Shown in pieces: positions 1 through 8,957 of a DNA stretch of 36,281 bases. This stretch comes from Gordonia tangerina (GTDB lineage: Bacteria; Actinomycetota; Actinomycetes; Mycobacteriales; Mycobacteriaceae), in contig NZ_JAKGCU010000034.1 of the NCBI RefSeq assembly GCF_021556435.1, forward strand, positions 1 through 36,281. Direction: 5' to 3'. Positions within the stretch are counted from its first letter, which is position 1; every line of letters begins with the position of its first letter. The notes below the pieces were generated by a model. That model saw only the letters and a program-made list of their open reading frames with translations, searched no databases and was not told the origin of the DNA. The translations under genes and the position numbers were made by a program.

Positions 1-113
1 GCGGCCATAGCGGAGGGGAAACGCCCGGTCCCATTCCGAACCCGGAAGCTAAGCCCTCCAGCGCCAATGGTACTGCACCCTAACCAGTGTGGGAGAGTAG
101 GACACCGCCGAAC
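1..113 (+). rRNA. rrf: 5S ribosomal RNA, 5' end cut by the window
   Basis: The sequence matches the conserved actinobacterial 5S rRNA: the core GGGAAACGCCCGGTCCCATT, then CCGAACCCGGAAGCTAAG, and a 3' end GTAGGACACCGCCGAAC. The first few bases of the mature RNA appear to lie outside the window. It is the last gene of an rRNA operon on the plus strand and is followed directly by a strong hairpin. The exact 3' end (about 110-114) is inferred from family alignment. Confidence 0.95.
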
Positions 114-122
114 TAACCTTCT

Positions 123-155
123 CCGAAGGCCCCCAACACCGTTGGGGGCCTTCGG
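123..155 (+). terminator. rRNA operon terminator hairpin
   Basis: A perfect 15-bp stem (CCGAAGGCCCCCAAC at 123-137 pairing with 141-155) surrounds a 3-nt loop, ten bases after the 5S rRNA. There is no long T tract, as is common for high-GC actinobacterial terminators. It also stands between the rRNA operon and the convergent lipid operon ending at 289. The 156-288 stretch shows no gene. Confidence 0.9.
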
Positions 156-288
156 CATATCCAGAGCGCCCGGTGACTTCTGGCCAGCGACCCATTGTGG
201 GTGGGATGGCGAACGTCGTGCAGCGGGAAGAACTCGGAGTCGCGACGAGCGGGTTGGCCGGGGACGAACCGATCCACCCGGCCGGAGT

Positions 289-1744
289 TCACACCACGCG
301 ACGTAGCACCCCCGCCGCGAGGTCGTCGTCGGCGGCCAACGCGAGCACCTCACCAAACCCGGCGACGAGGCAGTCGGCGAACAGCTCGAGGTCGGTGATG
401 GCGGCGCCGTCGGAGTTCAGGCCCAGGCAGGCGGTGCCGTTGTGGGTGATCATCGTCGCCATCATCGCGCAGCCGGGTAGCGGTCCGAACGGGAACATCC
501 GTTCCACCTTGGCGCCGGCGACGTAGGTGTCCCAGGGGATTCCGGGGACGTTGCTGGCCTGCAGATCGTTCTGGCTGGTGGTTCCGCTCAACTGCATGAG
601 CAGCGATCCGGGTAGCCAGGCCATCACCGAGCCGAGGGTATTGAACAGGTCAACCGCGGGTTCGTGACGGGCGACGCGCACCTGTTCCCGGATGGTCAGC
701 ACACGTTCGAACGGGTCGGCGATCCCGACCGGTCCGGCCAGTCGGCCCACCGCGATGCGGTTTCCACCGGCGGGGTCCTCGGGCCGGCGCACCGAGATAG
801 GGATCGCGACGGGGATCGCCTCGACCGGAGTGCCCATCTTCTCGTGGTACAGACGGAATCCGCCGATCAGTCCGGCGAGATAGACGTCGTTGATCGACGC
901 CTTGGTGGCCGTGGCGGCCGCCTTCAGATCGGCGAAGGGAACCTCGAATGCGCTGAACCGCCACGACAGGCTGCGGTGCGCGAGCAGCGGGGAACCGGGT
1001 GGACTCGCCAAGCCCCGCAACCCGGGGCACAGACCGCCCGTAGCGCAACGCAGAACTCAAGGCGCGGCGCGGGTGTGCCAGGGCGCGTACTCCGGAGATG
1101 GCCACATCGAGGCGATGGGGGACCCGGCGGACCTCCTCGCCGAACTGGCGCCGCAGCAGATCGAGGGCGGTGATGTTGTCCGGCTCGGGGTTCGGCGGCT
1201 GCGGTTTGCTCGGATTGTGCTCGCGGGTCGGTGAATGCAACTGGGCGAGACCGAGGATGGCGCCCAGCCCGTCGGTCAGTGCGTGATGTCCCTTCAGGAA
1301 ATAGGCGGCCTTTCCGTCGGGCAGACCTTCGATCACCGTGCCCTCCCACGGCGGGCGGGCGGGGTCGAGCGCGGTCATGGCGAGCTGCTCGCAGGTGGAC
1401 AACAGCTCACGCATGCTGCAGTCTCCGCCGATCCGGATCCGGCGCAGGTGGTAATGCAGATCGAACTCGGGATCGATTGCCCAGCTCGGTGTTCCGGTGC
1501 CGAACGGTGAGTCGACCACACGCTGGCGGAACCGCGGGGCCATCCGGCTCGCCCACTCGTGGGCGGCGACCAGCCGGTCCCAATCCGGAGCGCAGTCGTA
1601 GATCTCCAGCATGCAGATGGTGCCGCGCATGCGCCGGTCGGTGTCACCTCGCCACATGATGGTGTCCACCGGGCTCATATGGGGCTCATTCGCCCAATCC
1701 AGCGGGCGATCACCCGCATCGCCGGCCTCAGCCGTGTCACTCAT
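289..1744 (-). pseudogene. WS/DGAT family acyltransferase, frameshifted (Rv2484c-like)
   Basis: Wax ester synthase/diacylglycerol acyltransferases join fatty acyl-CoA to an alcohol or diacylglycerol to make storage lipid. The N-terminal frame carries the catalytic HHALTDG motif (residues 153-159) after a typical start (MSPVDTIMWRGD). The C-terminal half (NDVYLAGLIGGFR, NVPGIPWDTYVAGAK, FPFGPL) continues in another frame. Removing one G from the G4 run at 1013-1016 restores a continuous VAGLAS reading and a protein of normal family length (about 480 residues). The start overlaps the end of the upstream HAD/PlsC gene by 8 bp, so it is the last gene of the plsB operon. The same three-gene order (plsB2, plsC, Rv2484c) is known in Mycobacterium tuberculosis. 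Whether the frameshift is a real lesion or a sequence error cannot be told from here. Confidence 0.85.
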
Positions 1745-3221
1745 CTACTGTCTCCTGTTCGGACTCCGGGGAATCGTCGGTGAACGACTCGAGTGGCCAA
1801 TCGGCGAGCGCGGTCACGAACATCTGCCGTACCTCCTCGGCGTGGGTGCCCATCTCCTCGGCCCGCCACTCGGTGGTGTCGACCGGCGGCAGCACCCGCA
1901 CCTCCACGATTCCCGGTCGGATCAACTGCGAACCGCGCCACATCAATTCGCCGGTGTTACGCATCACCACCGGGACCACCGGTACTTCCGCCTGCGCGGC
2001 GATGTGGAACGGTCCCTTCTTGAACGGTCCGATCCGGGGCGTCGCGGACCGTGTCCCCTCGGGCGCCACCACCAGCGACATCCCGTCCTCACGGAGTGCT
2101 TTCACTGCCGGCGCCAGCTGTTCGATCGCCCGGCTCGGGTCGGCGCGGTCGATGAACACCAGTCCGGCCTGATCGAGGATCTGACCCACCACGGGCACAC
2201 GCTGGACTTCCTTCTTGGCCACCCCCGTCGCATCCGATCGGACGAGGTTGATCATCACCGGAAGGTCCAGTTTGGACTGGTGGTTGAACACGAAAACGCA
2301 CGGGCGGTCCGAGGTGAGGTATTCGCCACCGTCGAGGACCCGCACGTGCACACCGGCCAGCGACAACCCGACATCGACACCCGTCGGGAGGGTCTCGACA
2401 AGTGTCTGCGGGTTCCGACGCACCAGTCCAGCAGTGAAACCCACAGCGGCAGAGGCGATGAACGACCCGTAGAAGGCGCCGGTGCGGGCCAACATGCCGG
2501 CCCGGTTGTAGGTGGGGTTCTTCAGGTCCAGGATCGGCCACCCGCGGGCCTCGGCTTCGGCGCGCAGCAAACGACGGGGCGAGACGGCGGCCGGATGGCC
2601 GACCGACTCCAGATAGGGGATGTCCTCGTTGCCGTCGCTGTAGGCGAACGACGCGCCCAGGTCGATCTCGTGGTCGCGGGCCAACGCCCGCACGGCCGCC
2701 GCCTTGCCCGGCCCCCACAGTGGTCGGCCCAGAATCCTGCCGGTGAGCACACCGTCGACGACCTCGACGTCGGTGGCCAGCGCGTGGTCGGCCTCGATCT
2801 CCCGGGCGATCGGCGCAATCTGAAATCGAGTCGCCGACGAGGCGATCACGATCGTGTGCCCCATCTCCCGGTGCGCGAGCAGGATCTGCCACATCTGCGG
2901 GCGCAGCTTGGCCGCCGTCTCATGCTTGAACAGATCCTCACCGAACTCCAGCATCTCGGTGTAGGTCTTGCCGGCGAATGTCGGCTTCGTCGCCGCGAGT
3001 ACCTCGGCGTAGTCCTGCTCGGACACCACGCCGCGCAGCCCGATCAGCAGGTAGTCGGCGAGCTCGCCGAGCCCGAACTCCATGCTGCGCATGCGCGCCC
3101 GCATGATGGCCGCGGCAGAGAAGCCCTCGATGAGGGTGCCGTCGTAGTCGAACAGCGCGGCCACCTTCTTGCCCGTCGGCGCCGCACGGATCGCGCGCAT
3201 CCGGTCGGTGAATGCGCTCAT
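1737..3221 (-). CDS. plsC: HAD-IB phosphatase fused to 1-acylglycerol-3-phosphate acyltransferase
   Basis: This is a two-domain protein of 494 residues. The N-terminal HAD-IB hydrolase has motif I DYDGT (25-29), a motif II serine in IASSAT (about 126-131) and the acidic motif SDGNED (195-200). The C-terminal PlsC domain has NHQSKLD (313-319, the NHx4D acyltransferase motif) and APEGTRS (386-392). PlsC transfers the second acyl chain to lysophosphatidic acid, giving phosphatidic acid. The HAD part may dephosphorylate a lipid phosphate or a serine-phosphate-like substrate, which is inferred only from the fold. The start ATG overlaps the plsB stop by 4 bp (ATGA) and the stop overlaps the next gene by 8 bp, so translation is probably coupled across the operon. 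The gene corresponds to mycobacterial Rv2483c. Confidence 0.9.
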   Translation of the reverse strand: MSAFTDRMRAIRAAPTGKKVAALFDYDGTLIEGFSAAAIMRARMRSMEFGLGELADYLLIGLRGVVSEQDYAEVLAATKPTFAGKTYTEMLEFGEDLFKHETAAKLRPQMWQILLAHREMGHTIVIASSATRFQIAPIAREIEADHALATDVEVVDGVLTGRILGRPLWGPGKAAAVRALARDHEIDLGASFAYSDGNEDIPYLESVGHPAAVSPRRLLRAEAEARGWPILDLKNPTYNRAGMLARTGAFYGSFIASAAVGFTAGLVRRNPQTLVETLPTGVDVGLSLAGVHVRVLDGGEYLTSDRPCVFVFNHQSKLDLPVMINLVRSDATGVAKKEVQRVPVVGQILDQAGLVFIDRADPSRAIEQLAPAVKALREDGMSLVVAPEGTRSATPRIGPFKKGPFHIAAQAEVPVVPVVMRNTGELMWRGSQLIRPGIVEVRVLPPVDTTEWRAEEMGTHAEEVRQMFVTALADWPLESFTDDSPESEQETVDE

Positions 3222-5485
3222 CGGGCATCCTTCTGTCCGAGCGCCGGTTGGATGTCCTCGATCTCGGCGATACGAGCGAGTCGATCACGCATGAGGTTCA
3301 CCTCGTCGAGCCATTCCTGACGGGCGGCAAGAAGGTTTGTGACACCTTCGCCGTGAATGAGATCGCGATTGTCGGCGAGGCGATAAGCGCCGTCGTAAAG
3401 GTCCTTGGACACCGAATCCTTGCTGCGCACAACGCCTTGTAATGACAGCTGTCTGCCGAGGCCCAGGCAGTCGGCGATCAGGTCGGCTTTGTCGCACGCG
3501 GCGGTGCCCAGCTGGACGAGCCGTGTGGCGGCCACCAGCTGCGCATCGAAGAATGGTTGCAGGGTCCGCCGCGCGAGCAGGGCGCCGGTGTGACCGTGTA
3601 GGACCTCATACGTCCACTCCTGGGTCGGTATCCGCTCGCGCCACTGCGGCGCGATCAGGTCGAGTTCGGCGGCGAGCCGGTGGAAGTACTCGTCCTTGAC
3701 CGGAAAGAAGAACTCGAACTTGAGCAGATCTCGTATCCGCAGGGCTTCGCGCTGCGCCACGGCCAGCAGGCCTTCATCGGTGGCGTAGTCGCCGGTGGCG
3801 CGGACCTCGCCTTCGGCCACCGCCAGCATGTTGACCTCGACGATGGCCCGGTTCACGAAATGGTGTAGCGCACCGTTGCGGTAGTAGGCGGCGACCGCGC
3901 GGTTGTCCGGCACGATCGACCAGACCGGCTCGGACCCACCGTCGAAACAGCTCACCACGCCGTTGCCGGCCAGCACCCGCAGAGTCTGGGTCAGGCCCAC
4001 CCCGCGACAACGCGCCGGGTCGGGTCCGGGTAGGCCGCGGCGCGCGATGTAGTCGAGCAGCGGCACCAGGATCGCCTCGATCTCCGCCAGGGTGTAGGCG
4101 CGGTCGGGTGCACCCAGCAGCGCGAAGCCGGCCAGCGATGTCGCCGAGATCGGTGTGGCGGAATTGATCTCGTCCATCACACGGAACGCGACCTTCTCCA
4201 GTCGGGCGCGGCCCTCGCCGGCGTCGTCCAGTGCCGAGCGCAGCGAGAACGGCGTGCCGAAGCGGACCCGCGCCTCGCCCAGATAGCTGCGCTGGGCCTT
4301 GGCGTATCGGAGCAGCCACCCGATTCCCTCGGGCTTCTTGGCGCCGCCGGCGTCCTCGGCGGCCATCGCGCCGATCTCCTGCAGCTGGTCGTAGACGATC
4401 GAGGTGGGCACGATGGTCACGTCGCCGGAGTCGAGCTGGGTCACCGCGTCGACGACGTAGTTGAGCAGGCCCATCATCGGCTTGCGCAGCTTGCCGGTGC
4501 GACTGCGGCCGCCCTCAATGTACCACTCCAGGTTGAACCGCTTCTCGACGATGTAGGAGAGATAGGACCGCATGGCGAACTTGTAGACCGGGTCCGACCC
4601 GAACTTCCGTCGGATGAAGATCATGCCTGCCCGGCGTGCGACCGGGCCCACCGGCCAGAACGACAGATTGTTGCCGCCCAGGACCAGAGTGGGTGGGAAA
4701 TCGTTGCTGCGCAGCACTTTCGCCAACACCAACGGATCGACGTAGGACCGGTGGGACGGCAGGAACACCAGGCCGGTCGACTTGTTCAGAGTCCGCAGGG
4801 TGTTGAGCGTGTCCAGATCCACCGTGACATGCCACGCCCGTTCGTGCAGCCGGTCGAAGGTCGCGGAGAACACATCGTCCATCAGCCGGCTCTGGGTGGC
4901 CACGAAGCCGGACAGCTTGTCGACGGCCTCGGCCACCACGGTTTCGGTGGGCCGGCCGAGCTCGGCGGCCAGCTTCGCCGCACCGGCCTGGAAGCGTGCC
5001 GAACTGCTGACCTGTTCGGCGACCAGCTGCGGCACCTTGTAGCGGTCCCCGATGATCTGCCGCTCGGCCCGCTCGGCCGACAGGGATGCCTGGACGGCCA
5101 CGTACTTCCCGAACGGTGCACCCTCGGCGAGGTCGCGGGCGTAGCGCTCACGGAGTTCCGCGATGGTCGCCGGCGCCCCTTCCACGACGCGCAGACTGTC
5201 TGGCCGCCGGCCGCGGATCAGCGGCTGCACCAGGCCCACAGGACGCCGCGGGTTCGACAGCACCAGCACATCGCCGAGCGTGACGCGGCGCTCACCCTGG
5301 CGGACCGCGGGCAGCCACACCGGCCGTACCGGCACCAGCGTCGTCGATGGCGGCAGTGCATCGAAGTCGACATCGTCCGGCCGGCGAACCGGGGCATCCG
5401 GGTGGGCGGTCGACGCCCAGTCGGTCACCGCCCGCAGCTCGACGGACGTGCGTGTCTCCGCCAGAACGACGACCTCGTCGGCCAT
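3218..5485 (-). CDS. plsB: Glycerol-3-phosphate 1-O-acyltransferase PlsB
   Basis: PlsB catalyses the first step of glycerolipid synthesis, transferring an acyl chain to sn-glycerol-3-phosphate at the membrane. The 755-residue product shows the family blocks in order: HRSYVD (about 245-250), the block with GMIFIRR, EGGRSR (about 324-329) and VPTSIVYDQ. The length fits the large PlsB class (mycobacterial PlsB2 is of similar size). The ATG at 5485 is chosen because GAGGGTGG lies just upstream. An in-frame TTG at 5518 is the longer alternative and has no clear ribosome site. It is the first gene of the plsB-plsC-WS/DGAT operon and overlaps plsC by 4 bp. Together the genes would carry acyl-CoA to phosphatidic acid and on to neutral lipid. 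Confidence 0.92.
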   Translation of the reverse strand: MADEVVVLAETRTSVELRAVTDWASTAHPDAPVRRPDDVDFDALPPSTTLVPVRPVWLPAVRQGERRVTLGDVLVLSNPRRPVGLVQPLIRGRRPDSLRVVEGAPATIAELRERYARDLAEGAPFGKYVAVQASLSAERAERQIIGDRYKVPQLVAEQVSSSARFQAGAAKLAAELGRPTETVVAEAVDKLSGFVATQSRLMDDVFSATFDRLHERAWHVTVDLDTLNTLRTLNKSTGLVFLPSHRSYVDPLVLAKVLRSNDFPPTLVLGGNNLSFWPVGPVARRAGMIFIRRKFGSDPVYKFAMRSYLSYIVEKRFNLEWYIEGGRSRTGKLRKPMMGLLNYVVDAVTQLDSGDVTIVPTSIVYDQLQEIGAMAAEDAGGAKKPEGIGWLLRYAKAQRSYLGEARVRFGTPFSLRSALDDAGEGRARLEKVAFRVMDEINSATPISATSLAGFALLGAPDRAYTLAEIEAILVPLLDYIARRGLPGPDPARCRGVGLTQTLRVLAGNGVVSCFDGGSEPVWSIVPDNRAVAAYYRNGALHHFVNRAIVEVNMLAVAEGEVRATGDYATDEGLLAVAQREALRIRDLLKFEFFFPVKDEYFHRLAAELDLIAPQWRERIPTQEWTYEVLHGHTGALLARRTLQPFFDAQLVAATRLVQLGTAACDKADLIADCLGLGRQLSLQGVVRSKDSVSKDLYDGAYRLADNRDLIHGEGVTNLLAARQEWLDEVNLMRDRLARIAEIEDIQPALGQKDAR

Positions 5486-5616
5486 GTGCACCACCCTCAC
5501 GTCGTCACCGCGCGGCAACGCGGCACGTCCATTGTGGCGCGGGTCACATCTCGGCTGGTGGGCTTTGGCTCAGATCGGTCGGGGTGGAATGAGGCATCAG
5601 CTCTGCCGTCACCCGG

Positions 5617-6294
5617 TCAGTGAGGAAGCTCCTGCTCGGTCATCCGTACCGGCCGCTGCGGTAGGCGCGGCCGCAAGAACGTGGTGGCCGCGGCGATGAC
5701 GATCGTCACCCCGGCCGCCAGCCACAGCACCTCGATTCCGAGGCCGCGGTAGGCGAGCGCACCCAGGATGGCGCCGACGGCGAGTCCGGCCCACAACGAC
5801 AGGTAGCGCAGCCACAGCCAGCGTGGACCGCCCGCGAAGGCGTCGACGAGCCGCTGCCCCGCCTTGACGAGGGTGCCGGTCATGTAGGTGAGCCCCACAG
5901 TGACCTCGCCGTCGCGCTGGAACACCGAGTTCATCACCCCCATCGACGCCGCCATTACGCCCATCGACGCGGTGTCGAAACCCGCCTGCGCCACGGCCGC
6001 GGCGGCCAGCAGGACGGTGCACACCAGCCACAACACGCCCATCCGCGAACTGCTCACCCGGGCGGCCACCGCGCCGACGATGACACCGAGGAAGAACGCC
6101 CCCACCAACCCGGCCGTGATCCCGACGACCTCCCACCGGAACTGCGCCACGCCCGCGGCCATCCGGGTCGTGTTGCCACTCATGAACGACAGGAAGTAGC
6201 CGCCGAGGTGGACGAAGCCGATCGCATCCACGAACCCGGCGATCCCGGACAGCACGATGGCCAGCCCCAACTCGCGTCGACGAAACAGCCGCAC
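5617..6294 (-). CDS. DUF1275 (YoaK) family membrane protein
   Basis: The 225-residue product is strongly hydrophobic with about six membrane spans. The N-terminal family signature is SGIAGFVDAIGFVHLGGYFL followed by SFMSGNTTR, diagnostic for DUF1275/YoaK proteins. The function of the family is not established. The GTG at 6294 is preferred because GAAGGGAG lies 5-6 bases upstream. An in-frame ATG at 6330 would add 12 polar residues. The gene is divergent from the WS/DGAT gene at 6453, with a 158-bp shared upstream region and no recognised operator. It ends about 130 bp upstream of plsB and is probably a separate unit. Confidence 0.85.
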   Translation of the reverse strand: MRLFRRRELGLAIVLSGIAGFVDAIGFVHLGGYFLSFMSGNTTRMAAGVAQFRWEVVGITAGLVGAFFLGVIVGAVAARVSSSRMGVLWLVCTVLLAAAAVAQAGFDTASMGVMAASMGVMNSVFQRDGEVTVGLTYMTGTLVKAGQRLVDAFAGGPRWLWLRYLSLWAGLAVGAILGALAYRGLGIEVLWLAAGVTIVIAAATTFLRPRLPQRPVRMTEQELPH

Positions 6295-6452
6295 GGTTCT
6301 CCCTTCCTGCGCCCGGTGCGCGCCGCCCATTCTCCCCGCTCGCTGCCGTCCCCGTTCATCCGCCGCCCATCACCCGAGTCGCGGCCGCCTGAAGACCGAG
6401 CTGAGGCCGAAGGACCCTGCCGCCACCTGCGCCGGAGGAGGAGCATGAAGGG

Positions 6453-7823
6453 GTGAGCAACGACGCCCTCCGGATGACCCAGTCGGACATGTTCTCCTGG
6501 CACATGGAACAGAACCCCATCCTGCGGTCGACGGTGGTGTTGGTCGTGCTGCTCGACGCCTCCCCGGACTGGGAGCGGTTCCTCGCCACGGTCGAGCGTG
6601 CCGCTCAGGTGCTGCCCGCGATGCGTCGCAAACTCGTGCCCGACCGTGGGCTCGCGCCGGCACGGTGGGTCGACGACCCCGATTTCGACCTCGGTTGGCA
6701 CGTCCGCCGCGTCGACGCCCCGCATCCGCGGAATCTGGCCGGCGTCCTCGAGGTCGCCCGCACCGCCGGCATGTCGGCCTTCGACCCGGCGCGACCCATG
6801 TGGGAGTACACCCTGCTCGACGGCCTCGAAGAGGACGCCGCAGCCGCCGTGGTGATGAAGTTCCATCACTCGCTCACCGACGGCGTCGGCGGTGTCCGCA
6901 TCGCCGCGGAAATCCTCGATTTCGAGCGGTCCGGCACCGAGCGGGACCCCGTCGCCCACACCGAGGCGGTCGCGGCCGCCCCCACCGTCATCGACACCAT
7001 TGGCTGGTACGCGTCGTCGGCGTTCACGGTGGCACGTGAATCGGTGTCGTCGGCGGCCCGGCTGGGCGGGCGGCTGCTGATCCGTCCGCTGCGGGCGGTG
7101 CGCGACGTCGCCGGGACGGCTGTGTCCATCGCGCGCATCGTCGAACCGATCACATCCACGGCGTCTCCGGTGATGACCGACCGCAGCACGCGGCGACATT
7201 TCGCGACGATGGAGGCCCCGGTCGACGCGCTGTCCGCGGCCGGAGAAGTCGGCGGCGGGACCCTCAACGACGCCTTCCTCGCCGCGATCGTCCTCGGCAT
7301 GCGCGACTATCACCGACGCCACGATGCACAGATCGATCACCTGCGGGTCACCATGCCGATGAACCTGCGCTCCGACGACGACCCCCTCGGCGGCAATCGG
7401 ATCACGCTGTTGCGCTTCGCGATCCCGTGCGACGAAGGTGAGCCGTCGAAGCTCATCCAGCGCATCCACGACATCGTCGCGGCCTGGCGGGTGGAGCCCG
7501 CGGTGCCGTTGGCCGAACCCATCGCCGGAGCGTTGAACGTGCTCCCCGCATCCGCGGTGGGCGCGATGCTCGAACACGTCGACTTCCTGGCCTCCGACGT
7601 CCCGGGATCGCCGGTGCCGCTGTATCTGGCGGGCGCGAAGATCACCCGCCAGTACGCCTTCGGACCCACCATCGGCGCCGCCTTCAACGTGACCCTGCTG
7701 TCCTACGTCGGCGACTGCTGCATGGGCATCGACGTCGACGACGCCGCGGTGCCCGACCTCAACGTCTTGCTCGACAGCCTCGACGCAGGATTCCGTGAGG
7801 TGTGCGGCCTCGCGGACGCGTAG
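6453..7823 (+). CDS. WS/DGAT family wax ester synthase/diacylglycerol acyltransferase
   Basis: The 456-residue protein has the full family layout: an N-terminal MTQSDMFSWHMEQNP segment, the catalytic HHSLTDG (138-144), the mid-region NDAFLAAIVLGMRDYH, and late motifs NLRSDDDPLGGNR, DVPGSPVPLYLAGAK and FGPTIG. It is expected to esterify acyl-CoA with diacylglycerol or a long-chain alcohol for storage lipid. Which acceptor is used cannot be read from sequence. The start is GTG at 6453, with GGAGGAGGAG about 10 bases upstream. An ATG at 6444 in another frame stops after three codons. It is a second, intact copy of the family 5 kb from the frameshifted one and could mask loss of that gene. Confidence 0.9.
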   Translation: MSNDALRMTQSDMFSWHMEQNPILRSTVVLVVLLDASPDWERFLATVERAAQVLPAMRRKLVPDRGLAPARWVDDPDFDLGWHVRRVDAPHPRNLAGVLEVARTAGMSAFDPARPMWEYTLLDGLEEDAAAAVVMKFHHSLTDGVGGVRIAAEILDFERSGTERDPVAHTEAVAAAPTVIDTIGWYASSAFTVARESVSSAARLGGRLLIRPLRAVRDVAGTAVSIARIVEPITSTASPVMTDRSTRRHFATMEAPVDALSAAGEVGGGTLNDAFLAAIVLGMRDYHRRHDAQIDHLRVTMPMNLRSDDDPLGGNRITLLRFAIPCDEGEPSKLIQRIHDIVAAWRVEPAVPLAEPIAGALNVLPASAVGAMLEHVDFLASDVPGSPVPLYLAGAKITRQYAFGPTIGAAFNVTLLSYVGDCCMGIDVDDAAVPDLNVLLDSLDAGFREVCGLADA

Positions 7824-7850
7824 CGCCGCACCCGATCAGCCGACTCGTCC

Positions 7851-8873
7851 TCAGGCAGAGGAACCGCCGGCCCCGGACGCCCGCTGCGTCGCGCGATAGT
7901 GCGATGGCGTCACCCGGTAGGTCGCGACAAACGCTTGCCGCAGTGCCTCGGTGGTACCGAACCCACACCGGCGGGCGATGCCGGCGACGGTGAGGTCGGA
8001 CTCGACCAGGAGGTTCGCCGCTGCCTCGGCACGCACCCGCCGCACGAATCGGCCAGCCGTGAGCCCGACCTCCTCGGTGAACAATCGGGTCAGGTGGCGC
8101 TCGCTGAGCCCGACGTGGTGCGCCAGCACGGTCGGTGACAGATCGGCATCCAGGTGCGTGGTGACATGGTCGACGACCCGGCGGACCACGGAGTGCATCG
8201 GCACCGGCGCAGTGGTGAACACGCTCATCTGCGCTTGGTTACCCGGTCGCTGCAAATAGGTCACCAGGTCGCGGGCGACGTCGCGGGCCAACGCCGCCCC
8301 GGCATCCGCCTCGATGAACGACAAGGTCAGGTCGAGTGCCGAGGTGACCCCGGCCGACGTGTAGGTGTCGCCGTCCTGGACGAAGATGGGCACCGGATCG
8401 AACGTGACGTCCGGGAATCGCTGCGCCAGATACCCGGCGTGATTCCAGTGTGTCGCGGCTCGCCGATGGTCGAGAAGCCCTGCGCCGGCGAGTATTCCGG
8501 CCCCGGTGCAGACCGACGCCACCCGGCGCGATTCGCGCCCGAGCCGCCGGACATGGCCGAGTAGACGGGCGTTGTCCATGGCGTCGACGTAGCCGATGCC
8601 GCCGCACACGATCAACGTGTCGAGCGGTCCGCGCACCCGCTCCAGCGCCACTTCGGCATTCACCGTCAGGCCGGTCCCGGTGTGGATGGGTCCACCCCCG
8701 GGGGAGGCGAGTCGAGGCTGGTACACCGCACGTCCGTGGAGGTGATTGGCGATCTGCAGAGCAGACACGACACACGCGATGTCGAGCAGTTCGGCTGCGG
8801 GATAGCCGACCACCACGATGCGCCGAGGACCCTCGTGTCCGTCCACATCCTCAGTATCCACGCCGCGGTGCAT
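7851..8873 (-). CDS. GlxA-type AraC family regulator with DJ-1/PfpI-like domain
   Basis: The 340-residue protein joins an N-terminal DJ-1/PfpI (class I glutamine-amidotransferase-like) domain to a C-terminal AraC HTH pair. The first part starts with RRIVVVGYPAAELLDIAC and carries the nucleophile-elbow segment VASVCTGAGILAG (Cys122), then RRAATHW. The second part includes LSERHLTRLFTEEVGLT and the family end IARRCGFGTTEALRQAF. In this family the first domain acts as a sensor, with ligands mostly unknown. The ATG at 8873 begins just before the conserved domain. Longer in-frame starts (to 9143) would run through the divergent gene and encode low-quality sequence. The regulator faces the DJ-1 membrane gene at 8958 across 84 bp and probably controls it. 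Confidence 0.85.
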   Translation of the reverse strand: MHRGVDTEDVDGHEGPRRIVVVGYPAAELLDIACVVSALQIANHLHGRAVYQPRLASPGGGPIHTGTGLTVNAEVALERVRGPLDTLIVCGGIGYVDAMDNARLLGHVRRLGRESRRVASVCTGAGILAGAGLLDHRRAATHWNHAGYLAQRFPDVTFDPVPIFVQDGDTYTSAGVTSALDLTLSFIEADAGAALARDVARDLVTYLQRPGNQAQMSVFTTAPVPMHSVVRRVVDHVTTHLDADLSPTVLAHHVGLSERHLTRLFTEEVGLTAGRFVRRVRAEAAANLLVESDLTVAGIARRCGFGTTEALRQAFVATYRVTPSHYRATQRASGAGGSSA

Positions 8874-8957
8874 GTCTGACAGCCACGCTTGCCAGGATTT
8901 CGGACACGGGTGCCGGTCGTGCTCGCCTTCGCGGCCCGAAGGGTGCACGGTCGGAAC

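Noticed and set aside
1611..3320. Open frame of 569 codons on the plus strand opposite the plsC fusion
   Set aside because: It is antisense to a well-supported gene and its composition is typical of a shadow frame.
5941..5980. Direct repeat of CCCATCGACGC
   Set aside because: It lies within the DUF1275 gene and encodes a repeated membrane-helix segment (SMGVMAASMGVM), so coding explains it.
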